From G964291335 sp964291335 (GTDB taxonomy: Bacteria; Chloroflexota; Dehalococcoidia; Lucifugimonadales; UBA3495), in NCBI GenBank assembly GCA_964291335.2, contig OZ219748.1, positions 1,550,001 through 1,614,000 on the forward strand: 64,000 nt of DNA, in the 5' to 3' direction. Positions within the stretch are counted from its first letter, which is position 1. Each line of letters opens with the position of its first letter. The notes under the pieces were generated by a model. It was not told the DNA's origin, searched no databases, and was given only the letters and a program-made list of their open reading frames with translations. Of this stretch, positions 16,228 through 25,495 are shown in pieces. Position numbers and translations under genes: made by a program.

Positions 16228-19200
16228 ATGGCAGGTAAAGGCGGCAGCCGCCCCGGCTTCGGAATTACCCCCCCCCCCCCCCCCCGAGTTTGGGGGTTAA
16301 TCCGAATGGGACAGCTGCGTAGAATCAACCCAATCCTGCTTGGGCTGGCCCTCATCGCCTCCCTTATCCTCGCGATGCTGCTCGCCTCCCCCGGCCGCGT
16401 TGGCGCATCCATCCTGGCCTCCTTCGCCAACCAGGCCGCCGTCCCGGCAGCTCCGGGCGGCTTCAGCGCCACCGCCGGCCCCAGCAAGGCAACCCTCGCC
16501 TGGACCAACCCCAACAACGACACCATCGACTACTACGAATACCAGCAGAAAGTGGGAACCGCCGACTATGGCGCCTGGGCCGAGATTCCCAATTCCCACA
16601 AGGACACCACCCGCGCCGAGCTAACCGGCCTTGCCGCCGGCGTTGCCCACCGGTTCAAGATTCGCGCCAGAAACTCCACCGGCGTCGGCACTGCCTCCGC
16701 AGAGGCAGCCGCAACCCCTACCGCCCCGCTCATCACCCTCTTTGCAACCGCCGGCAACGGGCAGGCAACTTTCAGATGGGAGCTAAGCGGCCCCATAGCC
16801 CCTTCTCCTGCGTTCGAGAGTTGGAGCATCGCCTTCCAAAGAGGGAACGCAAGTTGGGGCGCAAGGAGTCCTATACCCTCCGGCTCAGGCAGTTCCGCCA
16901 CGAGATCGTATATACAGACGGGCCTCACCAACGAGAACACCTATATATCTAGCCTCAATATGGCTCCCAACATTTTGGGCGGCTTCGTAAGGCCAGGCTG
17001 GCGGGCCTTTTCGAATAACGTCACATTCTTCGTCTCTGCCTCGTCGCCCAGCCCCACGGCCGCCCCCGCCGCTCCCGCCGGCTTCACTGCCACCGCCGGC
17101 GGCGGCGCGGCCACCCTGGCCTGGACCGACCCCGGCGACGACACCATCACCCGCTGGCAGTACCGCAGCAAGCGGGGCGGACGCACCTACGGAAACTGGA
17201 CAAACATTCCTGGCTCCGACAAAGATACAACCAGCCACGAGGTTGCCGGCCTTACCAGCGGCACGGCGTACGCTTTCCAGGTCCGCGCCGTCAACCACGC
17301 CGGCTACGGAGCCGCTCCCACAGCGCAGAGCGCCACCCCGGCTGACGCGCCGACACCCACTAATACGCCCACCGACACCCCCACGCCGACCAGCACACCG
17401 ACCGACACCCCCACGCCGACCAGCACGCCAACGGATACGCCTACACCTACGCCCACCAATACGCCTACCGACACGCCCACGCCAACGCCCACGCCGACGC
17501 CCGGCGGTGCGCCAACTGCCACGCCAACGCCAACGCCCACGCCGACGCCCGGCGGTGCGCCAACTGCCACGCCAACGCCAACCAGCACACCCACCGATAC
17601 TGCCACGCCCACGCCCACCAGCACCCCAACGGATACGCCCACGCCGACGGGAACACTGACGCCCACGCCCACGCCTTCAGGCCCGCCGGGGGCGCCGGTA
17701 TTCACCGGGATCGTCGACGGGGCTGGGCAGATAACCGTCAATTATGTTGCCGTGAGCGGGGTAACCCGGTACGAATTTCAGCATCGCAAAGAAGGCGCAA
17801 GCTGGCCCAGCAGCAGCCCGGAGGTTACCGTCAAGGACACCGCTACCAGCTACACCATAACCGGGCTGGACAACGGAGCGACTTACCAGGTTCGGATGCG
17901 GGCGCACAACAGCCGCGGCGCCGGCAGCTGGTCCTCCGTCGTGTCTATCGATACGCTGCCCAACACCGCCACGCCGACGCCGACGCCCACGCCGACCAAT
18001 ACCCCAACGGATACGCCCACGCCCACCAGCACCCCAACTGCTACACCCACACCAACAGGAACGCTGGCCCCCACGGCCACGCCTACGCCCTCAGGCCCGC
18101 CGGCGCCGCCGGCATTCTCCCGGACCGTCGCCGGGGACGGGCAGATAACCATCCGTTATACTTCGGTGAGTGGGGTAACCCAGTACGAATTTCAGCATCG
18201 CAAAATGGGCGAAAGCTGGCCCGACACCAGCCCGGTGGTTACCGTCAAGGACACCGACACCACGCACATCATAACCGGGCTGGAAAAGGGTGCGACTTAC
18301 CAGGTGCGGATGCGGGCGCGCAACAGCCGCGGCTTCAGCCGCTGGTCCATTGTCGTGACTCGAGATATACCGACCAACACACCCACACCCACCAATACGC
18401 CGACGGGAACGCTGACCCCCACCAGTACGCCGACGGAGGCGGTGTCCCAGCCGACCGGCCTGCGGGCGGTGGCGGGGAACGGGCAGGTAACCCTGACCTG
18501 GGATGACCCGGACAATGGGGCCATCAGGGAGTATCGCTTGAACTACCGCAAGGCCAGCGCCGCCCTGTGGCCGGCGGTAGTCCGCATCCCCGGGGCTGAC
18601 GCGACGACCACGAGCTACACGGTAATGAACCTGGATAACGGGGACGAGTACGTCTTCCGCATCCATACATTGAGCCTCACTCAGGCCGGCCCCTGGTCGG
18701 AAGAAGTCCGGGCCACACCAATCGGCCCGCCCACGCCCACGCCAACGGGAACACTGACGCCGACGCCCACCCCGACCAATACGCCCACCGATACGCCGAC
18801 GCCCACGCCAACAATAGAGCGGCCACATCCGCCGGTCATTCTGTGGGATGTCAAGGGGGATAGCCAGATAACCATCCGTTATACACTCGTGAGCGGGATA
18901 ACCCGGTACGAATTCCAGCATCGCAAAACCGGGGCAAGCTGGCCGCCCGGCAGTGGCACAATTGTCACGGTCAAAGACACCGACACCAGCTACACCATAA
19001 CCGGGCTGGAAAACGGAGTCGCGTACGATTTCCGGATGCGGGCGTTCAATGACGGCGGCAGCAGCGACTGGACCTACCTCCTTGAGGAAACGCTGCCCAC
19101 CAATACGCCGACGCCCACCAATACGCCCACGGACACGCCAACCCCCACACCCACGCCGACGGGAACGCTGACCCCCACGCCAACCCCGACGCCCACCAAT

Positions 19201-21264
19201 ACGCCCACGGATACGCCGACGCCCACAGTTACCCCGACGCCTACCGATACGCCCACCCCCACCAGTACCCCGACGCCCACGCCAGCCATGCTGGCCAGCC
19301 TGCGGGCCACGACCGGCGACGGGCAGATGATCCTGCGCTGGGATGACCCGAAGGACGCTTCCATAACCGGGTACTATTTGCAGCAGCGCAAACCCGGCGA
19401 ACCATGGCCGGCCAGAACCGGAATACCCGGCCCGACCACCCACACCATAACCGGGCTGAATAACGGAGAGGCGTACGAATTCCGCATTAGCGCGGTCAAC
19501 GGCAGTGGCCGCAGTGTCTGGGCGGCCATGCTCAGCGCCACGCCCATGGAGGGGTTGTCCCAGCCGGTGGGCCTGCGGGCGGTGGCGGGGAACGGGGAGG
19601 TAACCCTGACCTGGGATGACCCGGGCGATGCGAGCATCACGGAGTATCGCTTGAACTACCGCAAGGCCAGCGCCAGCCAATGGCCGGCGGTAATCAACAT
19701 CCCCGGGTCTGGCGCGACGACCACGAGCTACAAGGTAACGAACCTGGATAACGGGGACGAGTACCTCTTCCGGATCCATGCGGTCAGCGACGCTCAGTCC
19801 GGCCCCTGGTCGGAAGAAGTCCGGGCCACGCCGGACGGAACGCTGCCGACCAGCACGCCCACCCCCACGCCGACGCTCACCCCCACGCCGACGCCCACCC
19901 CCACGCCGACAGGAACATTGACGCCCACGCCCACGCCAGGCCTGCTGTCGGCGCCGGTATTCCGCCCGGGCGTCCCCGAGTCCGGGCAGATAACCATCTA
20001 TTACCGGGCGGTGAGTGGGATAACCCAGTACGAATTTCAGCATCGCAAAGCAGGCGAAAGCTGGCCCGACAACAGCCCGGTGGTTACCGTCAGGGACACC
20101 GATACCACGTACATCATAACCGGGCTGGAAAACGGGTTCGAGTACCATTTCCGGATGCGAGCGCACGATAGCCGCGGCCCCGGCATTTGGTCCCTCCTCC
20201 TGATTAGAGAGACGCCGGCCAACACGCCCACGCCAACAAATACACCCATACCCACCAACACACCCACCCCCACGCCCACGCCCACGCCCACCAACACCCC
20301 CACGGATACGCCCACCCCAACAATAGAGCCGCCACATCCGCCGGTCATCCTGTGGGATGTCAAGGGGGATGGCCAGATAACCCTCCATTACCAGGCCGTG
20401 AGCGGGGTAACCCGGTACGAATTCCAGCATCGCAAAACGGACGAAAGCTGGCCGGACAGCAGCCCGGTGGTTACCGTCAGTGACACCGCTACCACGTACA
20501 CCATAACCGGGCTGGAAAACGGAGCGACTTACGAGTTCCGGATGCGGGCGTACAATGACGGGGGCAGCAGCCTCTGGACCAACTATGCTGAAACGCTGCC
20601 GACCAACACCCCCACCAACACCCCGCCCCCTATAGTGGTTCAGGGCTACCTCCAGCGCCAGGCGGATATGCCCACCCCGACGCCGACCCGCCGGGTAGTG
20701 GCAGCGGCAACCCGCACGCCAACGCCCACGCCGACGGCCACCGCCGCGCCGGCGCTGCCCACCCGCACGCCGACGCCGACCGCAACGGCGCGGGCGCTGC
20801 CCACCTTCACGCCAACGGCAACCATGCTGCCGGCGGAAACGCTGCTGCGCACGCCAACAGCGACCCGGCGGGCAGTGCCCACCCGGACGCCGACGCCGGT
20901 GATAACGCGCACGCCGACGGCCACCCCGCCGACCAGGACGCCGACCGCAACGGCCACTGCGCTGCCCACCAGCCGGCCCACGGCTACGGCTACGGCGACG
21001 CCGACGGCCACCCCCCTGCTGCCGGATAGCGCCCTGGACGCGGTGCGCCCGGAGCCGACGGCCACGACGGCGGCCCCGGCTATGGCCGCGGTGGAACCTA
21101 CGGCCACGCCAGTACCCCCGCCGCCCACGGCCACGCCGATACCGCCCACGCCGGCCCCGCCGGCGGAAACCGGCGGCGTCAACTGGCTGCTGTGGGTGAT
21201 CATTGCGCTGGTAATAGCCGCGCTGGTTGCCGGCGGGGTGTACCTGTACCGGCGGCGGCAGTAG
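16228..21264 (+). CDS. Giant surface protein with 11 fibronectin type III domains and Pro-Thr linkers
   Basis: A 1,678-residue predicted cell-surface protein. After a short poly-proline start it has a hydrophobic signal or anchor segment (about residues 33-54), then eleven FN3-like domains recognisable by xTGLxxGxxYxFRMRA motifs. Domains 1-3 and 8-9 are close together; the others are separated by (PT)n-rich linkers with NTPT, DTPT and STPT units. About 200 residues of Pro/Thr/Ala-rich stalk lead to a C-terminal membrane helix (WLLWVIIALVIAALVAGGVYLY) followed by RRRQ. There is no LPxTG motif. Domains fall into sequence classes that alternate (YEFQHRK type and EYRLNYRK type), which points to internal duplication. 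GGAGAGG precedes the ATG at 16228; a second in-frame ATG at 16306 directly precedes the hydrophobic segment. A likely role is adhesion or cell-cell contact. Confidence 0.85.
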   Translation: MAGKGGSRPGFGITPPPPPRVWGLIRMGQLRRINPILLGLALIASLILAMLLASPGRVGASILASFANQAAVPAAPGGFSATAGPSKATLAWTNPNNDTIDYYEYQQKVGTADYGAWAEIPNSHKDTTRAELTGLAAGVAHRFKIRARNSTGVGTASAEAAATPTAPLITLFATAGNGQATFRWELSGPIAPSPAFESWSIAFQRGNASWGARSPIPSGSGSSATRSYIQTGLTNENTYISSLNMAPNILGGFVRPGWRAFSNNVTFFVSASSPSPTAAPAAPAGFTATAGGGAATLAWTDPGDDTITRWQYRSKRGGRTYGNWTNIPGSDKDTTSHEVAGLTSGTAYAFQVRAVNHAGYGAAPTAQSATPADAPTPTNTPTDTPTPTSTPTDTPTPTSTPTDTPTPTPTNTPTDTPTPTPTPTPGGAPTATPTPTPTPTPGGAPTATPTPTSTPTDTATPTPTSTPTDTPTPTGTLTPTPTPSGPPGAPVFTGIVDGAGQITVNYVAVSGVTRYEFQHRKEGASWPSSSPEVTVKDTATSYTITGLDNGATYQVRMRAHNSRGAGSWSSVVSIDTLPNTATPTPTPTPTNTPTDTPTPTSTPTATPTPTGTLAPTATPTPSGPPAPPAFSRTVAGDGQITIRYTSVSGVTQYEFQHRKMGESWPDTSPVVTVKDTDTTHIITGLEKGATYQVRMRARNSRGFSRWSIVVTRDIPTNTPTPTNTPTGTLTPTSTPTEAVSQPTGLRAVAGNGQVTLTWDDPDNGAIREYRLNYRKASAALWPAVVRIPGADATTTSYTVMNLDNGDEYVFRIHTLSLTQAGPWSEEVRATPIGPPTPTPTGTLTPTPTPTNTPTDTPTPTPTIERPHPPVILWDVKGDSQITIRYTLVSGITRYEFQHRKTGASWPPGSGTIVTVKDTDTSYTITGLENGVAYDFRMRAFNDGGSSDWTYLLEETLPTNTPTPTNTPTDTPTPTPTPTGTLTPTPTPTPTNTPTDTPTPTVTPTPTDTPTPTSTPTPTPAMLASLRATTGDGQMILRWDDPKDASITGYYLQQRKPGEPWPARTGIPGPTTHTITGLNNGEAYEFRISAVNGSGRSVWAAMLSATPMEGLSQPVGLRAVAGNGEVTLTWDDPGDASITEYRLNYRKASASQWPAVINIPGSGATTTSYKVTNLDNGDEYLFRIHAVSDAQSGPWSEEVRATPDGTLPTSTPTPTPTLTPTPTPTPTPTGTLTPTPTPGLLSAPVFRPGVPESGQITIYYRAVSGITQYEFQHRKAGESWPDNSPVVTVRDTDTTYIITGLENGFEYHFRMRAHDSRGPGIWSLLLIRETPANTPTPTNTPIPTNTPTPTPTPTPTNTPTDTPTPTIEPPHPPVILWDVKGDGQITLHYQAVSGVTRYEFQHRKTDESWPDSSPVVTVSDTATTYTITGLENGATYEFRMRAYNDGGSSLWTNYAETLPTNTPTNTPPPIVVQGYLQRQADMPTPTPTRRVVAAATRTPTPTPTATAAPALPTRTPTPTATARALPTFTPTATMLPAETLLRTPTATRRAVPTRTPTPVITRTPTATPPTRTPTATATALPTSRPTATATATPTATPLLPDSALDAVRPEPTATTAAPAMAAVEPTATPVPPPPTATPIPPTPAPPAETGGVNWLLWVIIALVIAALVAGGVYLYRRRQ
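16268..16285 (+). repeat. Poly-C tract of 18 inside the start of the FN3 protein gene
   Basis: Eighteen consecutive C residues encode part of the PPPPP stretch between the first ATG (16228) and the second in-frame ATG (16306). With one C more or less, translation from 16228 meets TAA or TAG within about 40 bases, so length changes would switch that start off. Could also be an assembly-sensitive homopolymer. Confidence 0.85.
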
Positions 21265-21350
21265 GCCGCCCCGGCGGTTGCAACGGCCTGCCACCGGGTG
21301 GCGGGCCTGGCCGTCCGCATAACCACCGGTGAACTGACAAGGGATAAACT

Positions 21351-21377
21351 GCCGGGCCGGGAGTACCCCGGCCCGGC
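21351..21377 (+). terminator. GC-rich hairpin downstream of the FN3 gene
   Basis: An 11-base perfect stem GCCGGGCCGGG (21351-21361) / CCCGGCCCGGC (21367-21377) around a five-base loop, 87 bases after the FN3 stop. No T-tract follows. Confidence 0.4.
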
Positions 21378-21454
21378 GTTGGTTCAGGCGCGGAACCGGG
21401 CCGTCCGGGAAACCGGGCTGCCGGAAGGCTCCGGGTAACCGCAGCGCAGAATGA

Positions 21455-21488
21455 CCGGCCTCCGGCCACGCTCATGGCCGGAGGCCGG
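21455..21488. terminator. Bidirectional terminator hairpin between convergent genes
   Basis: A perfect 14-base stem, CCGGCCTCCGGCCA (21455-21468) and its complement (21475-21488), around the loop CGCTCA, lies between the FN3 gene and the HEPN gene, which converge here. Symmetric and suited to end transcripts from both sides. Confidence 0.6.
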
Positions 21489-21517
21489 ATTGTTGCTGCT
21501 GCCCGGGTTTATCAGGC

Positions 21518-22006
21518 CTAGAGGGTTAGTTTGACTGTTTCAACTACAGCGGCGGCAATTTTGACGGTTGCTTCAAGTTCCTCGAAAGTTATAACGGGCG
21601 GTATGCTATGGGCGTTGGCATTGCGTTTCTGCACTGCTGCATTTAATTTGCCAACACCTTGTTCGTCCACGTTGGCAGCGCGTAACAGACCGTCAAATTT
21701 CTCTTGATAACCGGGGCCAAACGATGACACAGTACAGCGTATTGCATCGACCCGTGCATTCCTTATGCTGCTTATGCGCCTGGAATGCAGGAAATTGGGA
21801 AAGAACCGGAAAACTGCCGCATCGCTAGATCCGGAGCCCAGCTTCTCGCAGACCAGCTCGGTCACTATTTGCTCAATTTCTGCGCACATCAGGCCATTAA
21901 TGTGCCGAATCAGGTATGCCAGGATAACCGGATCCGTTTCCGGAAATTGACTTACGTGGCTGCGATAATCTGCAATGGCAGCCTCGGTCCGGGGCAGAAC
22001 GGGCAT
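21518..22006 (-). CDS. HEPN-domain protein, probable RNase of the MAE_28990/RiboL-PSP-like group
   Basis: A 162-residue alpha-helical protein with the HEPN ribonuclease motif R-x4-H as Arg128-Asn-Ala-Asn-Ala-His133 in the segment AAVQKRNANAHSIPP. This is the active-site form seen in toxin and defence RNases. It starts one base after the stop of the DUF262 gene (TAGTATG), so the two are almost certainly co-translated. A longer open frame overlapping the DUF262 gene is rejected because it would reuse coding sequence in another frame. DUF262-HEPN gene pairs are known in comparative studies of HEPN proteins; the cellular target here is unknown. Sub-family naming is tentative. Confidence 0.72.
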   Translation of the reverse strand: MPVLPRTEAAIADYRSHVSQFPETDPVILAYLIRHINGLMCAEIEQIVTELVCEKLGSGSSDAAVFRFFPNFLHSRRISSIRNARVDAIRCTVSSFGPGYQEKFDGLLRAANVDEQGVGKLNAAVQKRNANAHSIPPVITFEELEATVKIAAAVVETVKLTL

Positions 22007-22007
22007 A

Positions 22008-23093
22008 CTAACCGGAACGGAAAGAGGAATGGACGAGGGTAAACCTCTTCTTAACCTCGAGCGCATGACTGGTGTTGTGCGTAACCGCAGCGATAAAACC
22101 CTCGTTGTTTTGCAGCGAAGAGTATTCACCGGCAAGGTTCGGTTTAAGGGAAGCCCCCAGTTCAACAGCACAAGCCATGATTGAGTCTAATGCTCCGAGG
22201 TTGAGCCTACCGCGTAAGTGGAATGGCTTTTTACCCAGTTGGGATAAAATGGTATTGCAAGCCGTTTGGAATTCCTGCCCCAATTCTTCGAGGGTAAGGT
22301 TATCGGTTCTATCCAGGAATTCCATGTGCTTGTCCATGAAGTTCTTCATGGACTGTCCACCGAATTGCCCTTCTCCGTAATTGCGCCAGTTTCTGGCCAA
22401 GGCCAGGATTCTGAGAATCAATTCCACATCCCGGAACCGGGGGGCGGGGTCCCTGGTTCCAATTAAGGCGCGCCAGTCCGGGTTGTCGTTAAGACCGTCC
22501 AGAAACTTAACGGCGCCTTTTCGGGAGTCCATAGCGCTCCGCGAGATAGATACGGCACGTCGGATTTCCATATCATTTAGCTGGGTTCCGCCAGTGTTGA
22601 GCCGACTAAAAATCTGATAAATGCCGGAATCGTCATCCGGTTGAATTTGCCGTATGACTATTGCCCGGAGGGTCGAGTCATCCAGAAAAGAGCGGTCGTA
22701 GTCATTCAGTTCTTTGTAAGACCGGCCGAGCCACCTGGAATCTACGCCTTTCAAGCGCAATTCCCCTTTATAAAAATGGGCTATAGAACCCAGCCGCTGT
22801 TGACCGTCAATGACCGTCAAGGTTGGAGCTGACCGGTCACGGTACAGGAATACCTGCGGGATGGGTAACCCTAACAAGAATGACTCTATAAGGCGGCTGG
22901 CCTGCGTCTGGCTCCAAACAAAATTGCGCTGAAAATCAGGCACAATGATTTGCTCAGAGGTCAACTTTTCATAAAGAACCTGCAAAGTATAATCCGCCGG
23001 GTACGACATTATGTCGTAGCGAATATTCAGGGCTTCCTCATCGTCGGGAACGTCAGTCTCTTCAACTTCGAGAGCCATCTCCTTTACAACCAC
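22008..23093 (-). CDS. DUF262 (GmrS/ParB-like DGQQR) protein
   Basis: A roughly 361-residue DUF262 protein. Diagnostic segments are IIVPDFQRNFVWSQTQASRL, SFLLGLPIPQVFLYRD, the nucleotide-linked VIDGQQRLGS motif and FSRLNTGGTQLNDMEIR. DUF262 domains occur in type IV restriction systems (GmrSD) and other defence modules, where the DGQQR region is thought to bind or hydrolyse NTP or act as a DNA nicking/sensing unit. There is no fused DUF1564/HNH domain; the effector appears to be the HEPN protein one base downstream. The GTG at 23093 is chosen because GGGAGG lies five bases upstream; TTG at 23132 and ATG at 23078 are alternatives. Divergent from the esterase gene. Confidence 0.85.
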   Translation of the reverse strand: MVVKEMALEVEETDVPDDEEALNIRYDIMSYPADYTLQVLYEKLTSEQIIVPDFQRNFVWSQTQASRLIESFLLGLPIPQVFLYRDRSAPTLTVIDGQQRLGSIAHFYKGELRLKGVDSRWLGRSYKELNDYDRSFLDDSTLRAIVIRQIQPDDDSGIYQIFSRLNTGGTQLNDMEIRRAVSISRSAMDSRKGAVKFLDGLNDNPDWRALIGTRDPAPRFRDVELILRILALARNWRNYGEGQFGGQSMKNFMDKHMEFLDRTDNLTLEELGQEFQTACNTILSQLGKKPFHLRGRLNLGALDSIMACAVELGASLKPNLAGEYSSLQNNEGFIAAVTHNTSHALEVKKRFTLVHSSFRSG

Positions 23094-23218
23094 CGGAACC
23101 TCCCTTGAATACTGGTGATTTAATTCTATCAAACCGAACCGGCAATAAGAACAGACTCCGCCGCCCGCCGCAAGGCTATGGTAAACTGGCCCAGTCAGGT
23201 ATCCCCACGGAGGACGTT

Positions 23219-24037
23219 ATGGTCAACGTAGTTATAGAAGAGAATGTAACCGTTCCCAGCGCCGACGGGTATGAGTTGGCCGTGGATATTTCCCGCCCTG
23301 CCGATGCCGTCGGCAGCGCCCCGGGGCTGCTGTTTTTGCCCGGTGGAGGCTGGGTTGCCGCCAACCGGGAACCCCTTAAGGCGCGCTACGGCCGGCCCAT
23401 GGCTGAACGAGGGTTTGTCTGCGTTACCGGAGAGTATCGGGTGCTGGAACAGGCCCGGTGGCCGGCCGCTATTCAGGACGTAAAATCCATTCTGCGCTGG
23501 ATGCGGGCCAACAGCGGCTATCTGGGCATCGACTCGGAGCGTATCGCCGTGGGCGGCAAGTCTGCCGGCGGGCATCTGGCCCTGCTGGCGGCGGCTGCCA
23601 ATGGCCGGCCGGAATATGAGGGCAATGGGCCCAATGCCGCCTTCAGCAGCCGGGTAGCGGCGGCCATAGCCGTAGCGGCGGTATCGGATATACGGGAATA
23701 TTGGCGGCGGGAGTCGCTGGCGCCTTACATCGCCAACGATTCCTCGGCAGCGGCCCTGACAGCCGCCAACCCGGTGGAATTGGTGAACCCGCACTTTCCG
23801 CCAACCCTGTTGCTGCACGGCGCCAATGACGACCGGGTGCCCCACGCTATGACGCAGCAGATGTTCGCAGCCCTGGAACAGGCCGGCGTGGCCGCTGACC
23901 TGCGTATCTTCGCCGGCCAGGACCATATGTTTGACCAGTTGCCCGAGTTCAGCCAGGCCATCGTGGAGAGTATGGCTCTGTTCCTGGCTCGCTATGCAGC
24001 AGCGCCGGCGGCGGAGCCGGCGTTGGCTGACGATTAG
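23219..24037 (+). CDS. Alpha/beta hydrolase, hormone-sensitive-lipase-like esterase
   Basis: A 272-residue cytosolic esterase. The oxyanion loop reads LPGGGW (residues 40-45, a variant of HGGG), the nucleophile elbow GKSAGG has Ser115, the acid is in HGANDDRVP, and the histidine is in GQDHMF. The family hydrolyses short-chain carboxylic esters. GGAGG lies six bases before the ATG at 23219; the open frame extends further upstream without a ribosome site. A probable promoter region is shared with the divergent DUF262 gene. The Ala/Pro tail after residue 255 is poorly ordered. Substrate not inferable. Confidence 0.88.
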   Translation: MVNVVIEENVTVPSADGYELAVDISRPADAVGSAPGLLFLPGGGWVAANREPLKARYGRPMAERGFVCVTGEYRVLEQARWPAAIQDVKSILRWMRANSGYLGIDSERIAVGGKSAGGHLALLAAAANGRPEYEGNGPNAAFSSRVAAAIAVAAVSDIREYWRRESLAPYIANDSSAAALTAANPVELVNPHFPPTLLLHGANDDRVPHAMTQQMFAALEQAGVAADLRIFAGQDHMFDQLPEFSQAIVESMALFLARYAAAPAAEPALADD

Positions 24038-24122
24038 CCGGCCAGCGGCCTGAAGCTCAATGCCGGGGAAGGTCAGCGGAGGGCATACCCGGCGACGGGC
24101 ATGCCTCAGTTACCCGGGACCG

Positions 24123-24581
24123 TTACCCGGAGCCGGCCGTCAGGGCTTCCTCGGCCCTGGCCAGGTTCCGGCGGCTGGCCTGAACGCCGGGATGGTGGCG
24201 GCCCAGCACGCGCTCCCGGGCTGCCAGGGTTTCCCGGTGCAGTCGGGCGGCCCCGGCATAATCCCCGACTGCGTAGCAGCAGTTGCCCAGGCTGCCCCTA
24301 CTGCGCAGGGTATCCGGATGCAGCGGCCCCAGCGTGCGCTTCCGACGGGCCCAGGTTTCCCGGAACAAGGCAATGGCCTCGGCGTAATAGCCGGCAGCGT
24401 AGAAGCTGTTGGCCAGGGCTGAGCTGCTTTGCAGGGTCTCTGGGTGTTCCGGGCCCAGGTCGCGTTCCCGCTGGGCCAGGGCCTCCTGATGCAGCCGGAT
24501 GGCCTGCCCATAGCGGCGCGAAACCCGGTGGAACCGGGCCAGATGATAGGTCAGGTTGAATCCGGCGTTATTTTTAGTCAT
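24123..24581 (-). CDS. Tetratricopeptide repeat protein (kinesin-light-chain type)
   Basis: A 152-residue protein made of 42-residue TPR units with the YxxAIxLxxxxLAxRExxLGPxHPxT pattern: three full repeats (HQEALAQRERDLGPEHPETL, FRETWARRKRTLGPLHPDTL and HRETLAARERVLGRHHPGV) and a leading half repeat. In larger proteins such repeats form the sensor of NB-ARC/STAND ATPases, but no ATPase or effector domain is present here, so it may be a stand-alone adaptor or a fragment of a longer gene. The ATG at 24581 has GGGGGG-TG upstream; a TTG four codons earlier is also open. Confidence 0.7.
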   Translation of the reverse strand: MTKNNAGFNLTYHLARFHRVSRRYGQAIRLHQEALAQRERDLGPEHPETLQSSSALANSFYAAGYYAEAIALFRETWARRKRTLGPLHPDTLRSRGSLGNCCYAVGDYAGAARLHRETLAARERVLGRHHPGVQASRRNLARAEEALTAGSG

Positions 24582-24636
24582 TGCTTTCAACACCCCCCCG
24601 ACCGACGCCGGGGATGCCCGGAGAGGTAAAAGAGGG

Positions 24637-25344
24637 TTAAGCCAGTCGGTAGCCGGTGGCCAGATATACCAGCAGCGATACGATTGGCCCGATTACCCGC
24701 CACAGCAGGCCGAACCCCAGCACAAAGTCGAAAAATATGATTAGCAGCAGCAGCAGCGGCCCCAATCGTTCATAGCGGGCGTAGCCTTCCGCCATGCTGC
24801 GCGGCAGCAGCCCGCCCACTACCTTGGAACCATCCAAAGGGGGAACGGGTATTAAGTTGAACACCGCCAGCAGCAGGTTGAAAAAAATCACCATGCTGAA
24901 CACATCAGACAACGCTTCCCGCATTCCGCCGGCCAGAACATAATTGGCGCGGCCCAGGGTCAAGCCGCTCCAGCTCAGCAGCCCCAGCTTAACGGGAATA
25001 GCCGCCAGGAAGGCCAGAGCCAGGTTGGAAAGAGGCCCGGCGGCGGCGACCAGCGTCATACCCAGTGGCCCGCGCAGGTTGTGTTGATCTACCGGAACCG
25101 GCTTGCCCCAACCGAAACCGACCACCAGCAGCATCAGAGTGCCGCCGGGGTCCAGGTGCCGTATCGGGTTCAGCGACAGCCGCCCCAACTGGCGCGACGT
25201 GTTATCGCCCAGACTGGTGGCCACCAGCGAATGACTGAACTCGTGAATCGTAATCGCCGTCAGCAGGGCGAACATAACCAGCACAGCCAGCCGCAGAAAC
25301 CCGGATGGGTCATCCAGCAGCAGTTGATAGGAACCAAGCAGCAT
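24637..25344 (-). CDS. Site-2-type membrane metalloprotease (M50 family)
   Basis: A 235-residue intramembrane zinc protease. His34-Glu35-x2-His38 (HEFSH) in the first half supplies the zinc ligands and catalytic glutamate, and Asp171 in NLIPVPPLDGSK the third ligand. Six or so hydrophobic segments, and the typical NP-x4-DPGG loop after the first motif. No PDZ or CBS domain, so it belongs to the short M50B group. Members cleave membrane-bound regulators or signal peptides; the target is unknown. It lies 55 bases before the TPR gene on the same strand and may share its transcript. Confidence 0.9.
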   Translation of the reverse strand: MLLGSYQLLLDDPSGFLRLAVLVMFALLTAITIHEFSHSLVATSLGDNTSRQLGRLSLNPIRHLDPGGTLMLLVVGFGWGKPVPVDQHNLRGPLGMTLVAAAGPLSNLALAFLAAIPVKLGLLSWSGLTLGRANYVLAGGMREALSDVFSMVIFFNLLLAVFNLIPVPPLDGSKVVGGLLPRSMAEGYARYERLGPLLLLLIIFFDFVLGFGLLWRVIGPIVSLLVYLATGYRLA

Positions 25345-25495
25345 AGCCGTTTGAATTACCAGTCAGGAAGCATGACGACAGCAGACCGGACAAAGGCCGG
25401 AACCGGCAAGGCAAGACCCCCCCTGGCGAAAGCGCCGGGTTTGTCTGCCTTTTTCGGCAGACACCCCCAGACCCCTGGCAATTCGTCAACACCCC

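Noticed and set aside
16268..16285. Poly-C as simple assembly error
   Set aside because: Cannot be excluded, but the frame before and after the tract agrees with 18 C and leads into a signal peptide, so the assembled length is consistent with an intact gene.
17340..17660. Repeat array or CRISPR in the FN3 linkers
   Set aside because: Repeats are codon-level Thr-Pro runs without unique spacers.
17304..17741. Minus-strand Val/Gly-rich frame with VGVGV repeats (elastin-like)
   Set aside because: It is the complement of the Thr-Pro linker codons; the regularity comes from the plus-strand repeats.
18091..21294. Open frame of over 1,000 codons on the minus strand opposite the FN3 gene
   Set aside because: A shadow of the repetitive Pro/Thr-rich coding strand; biased composition (Gly/Arg-rich), no ribosome site, no recognisable domain.
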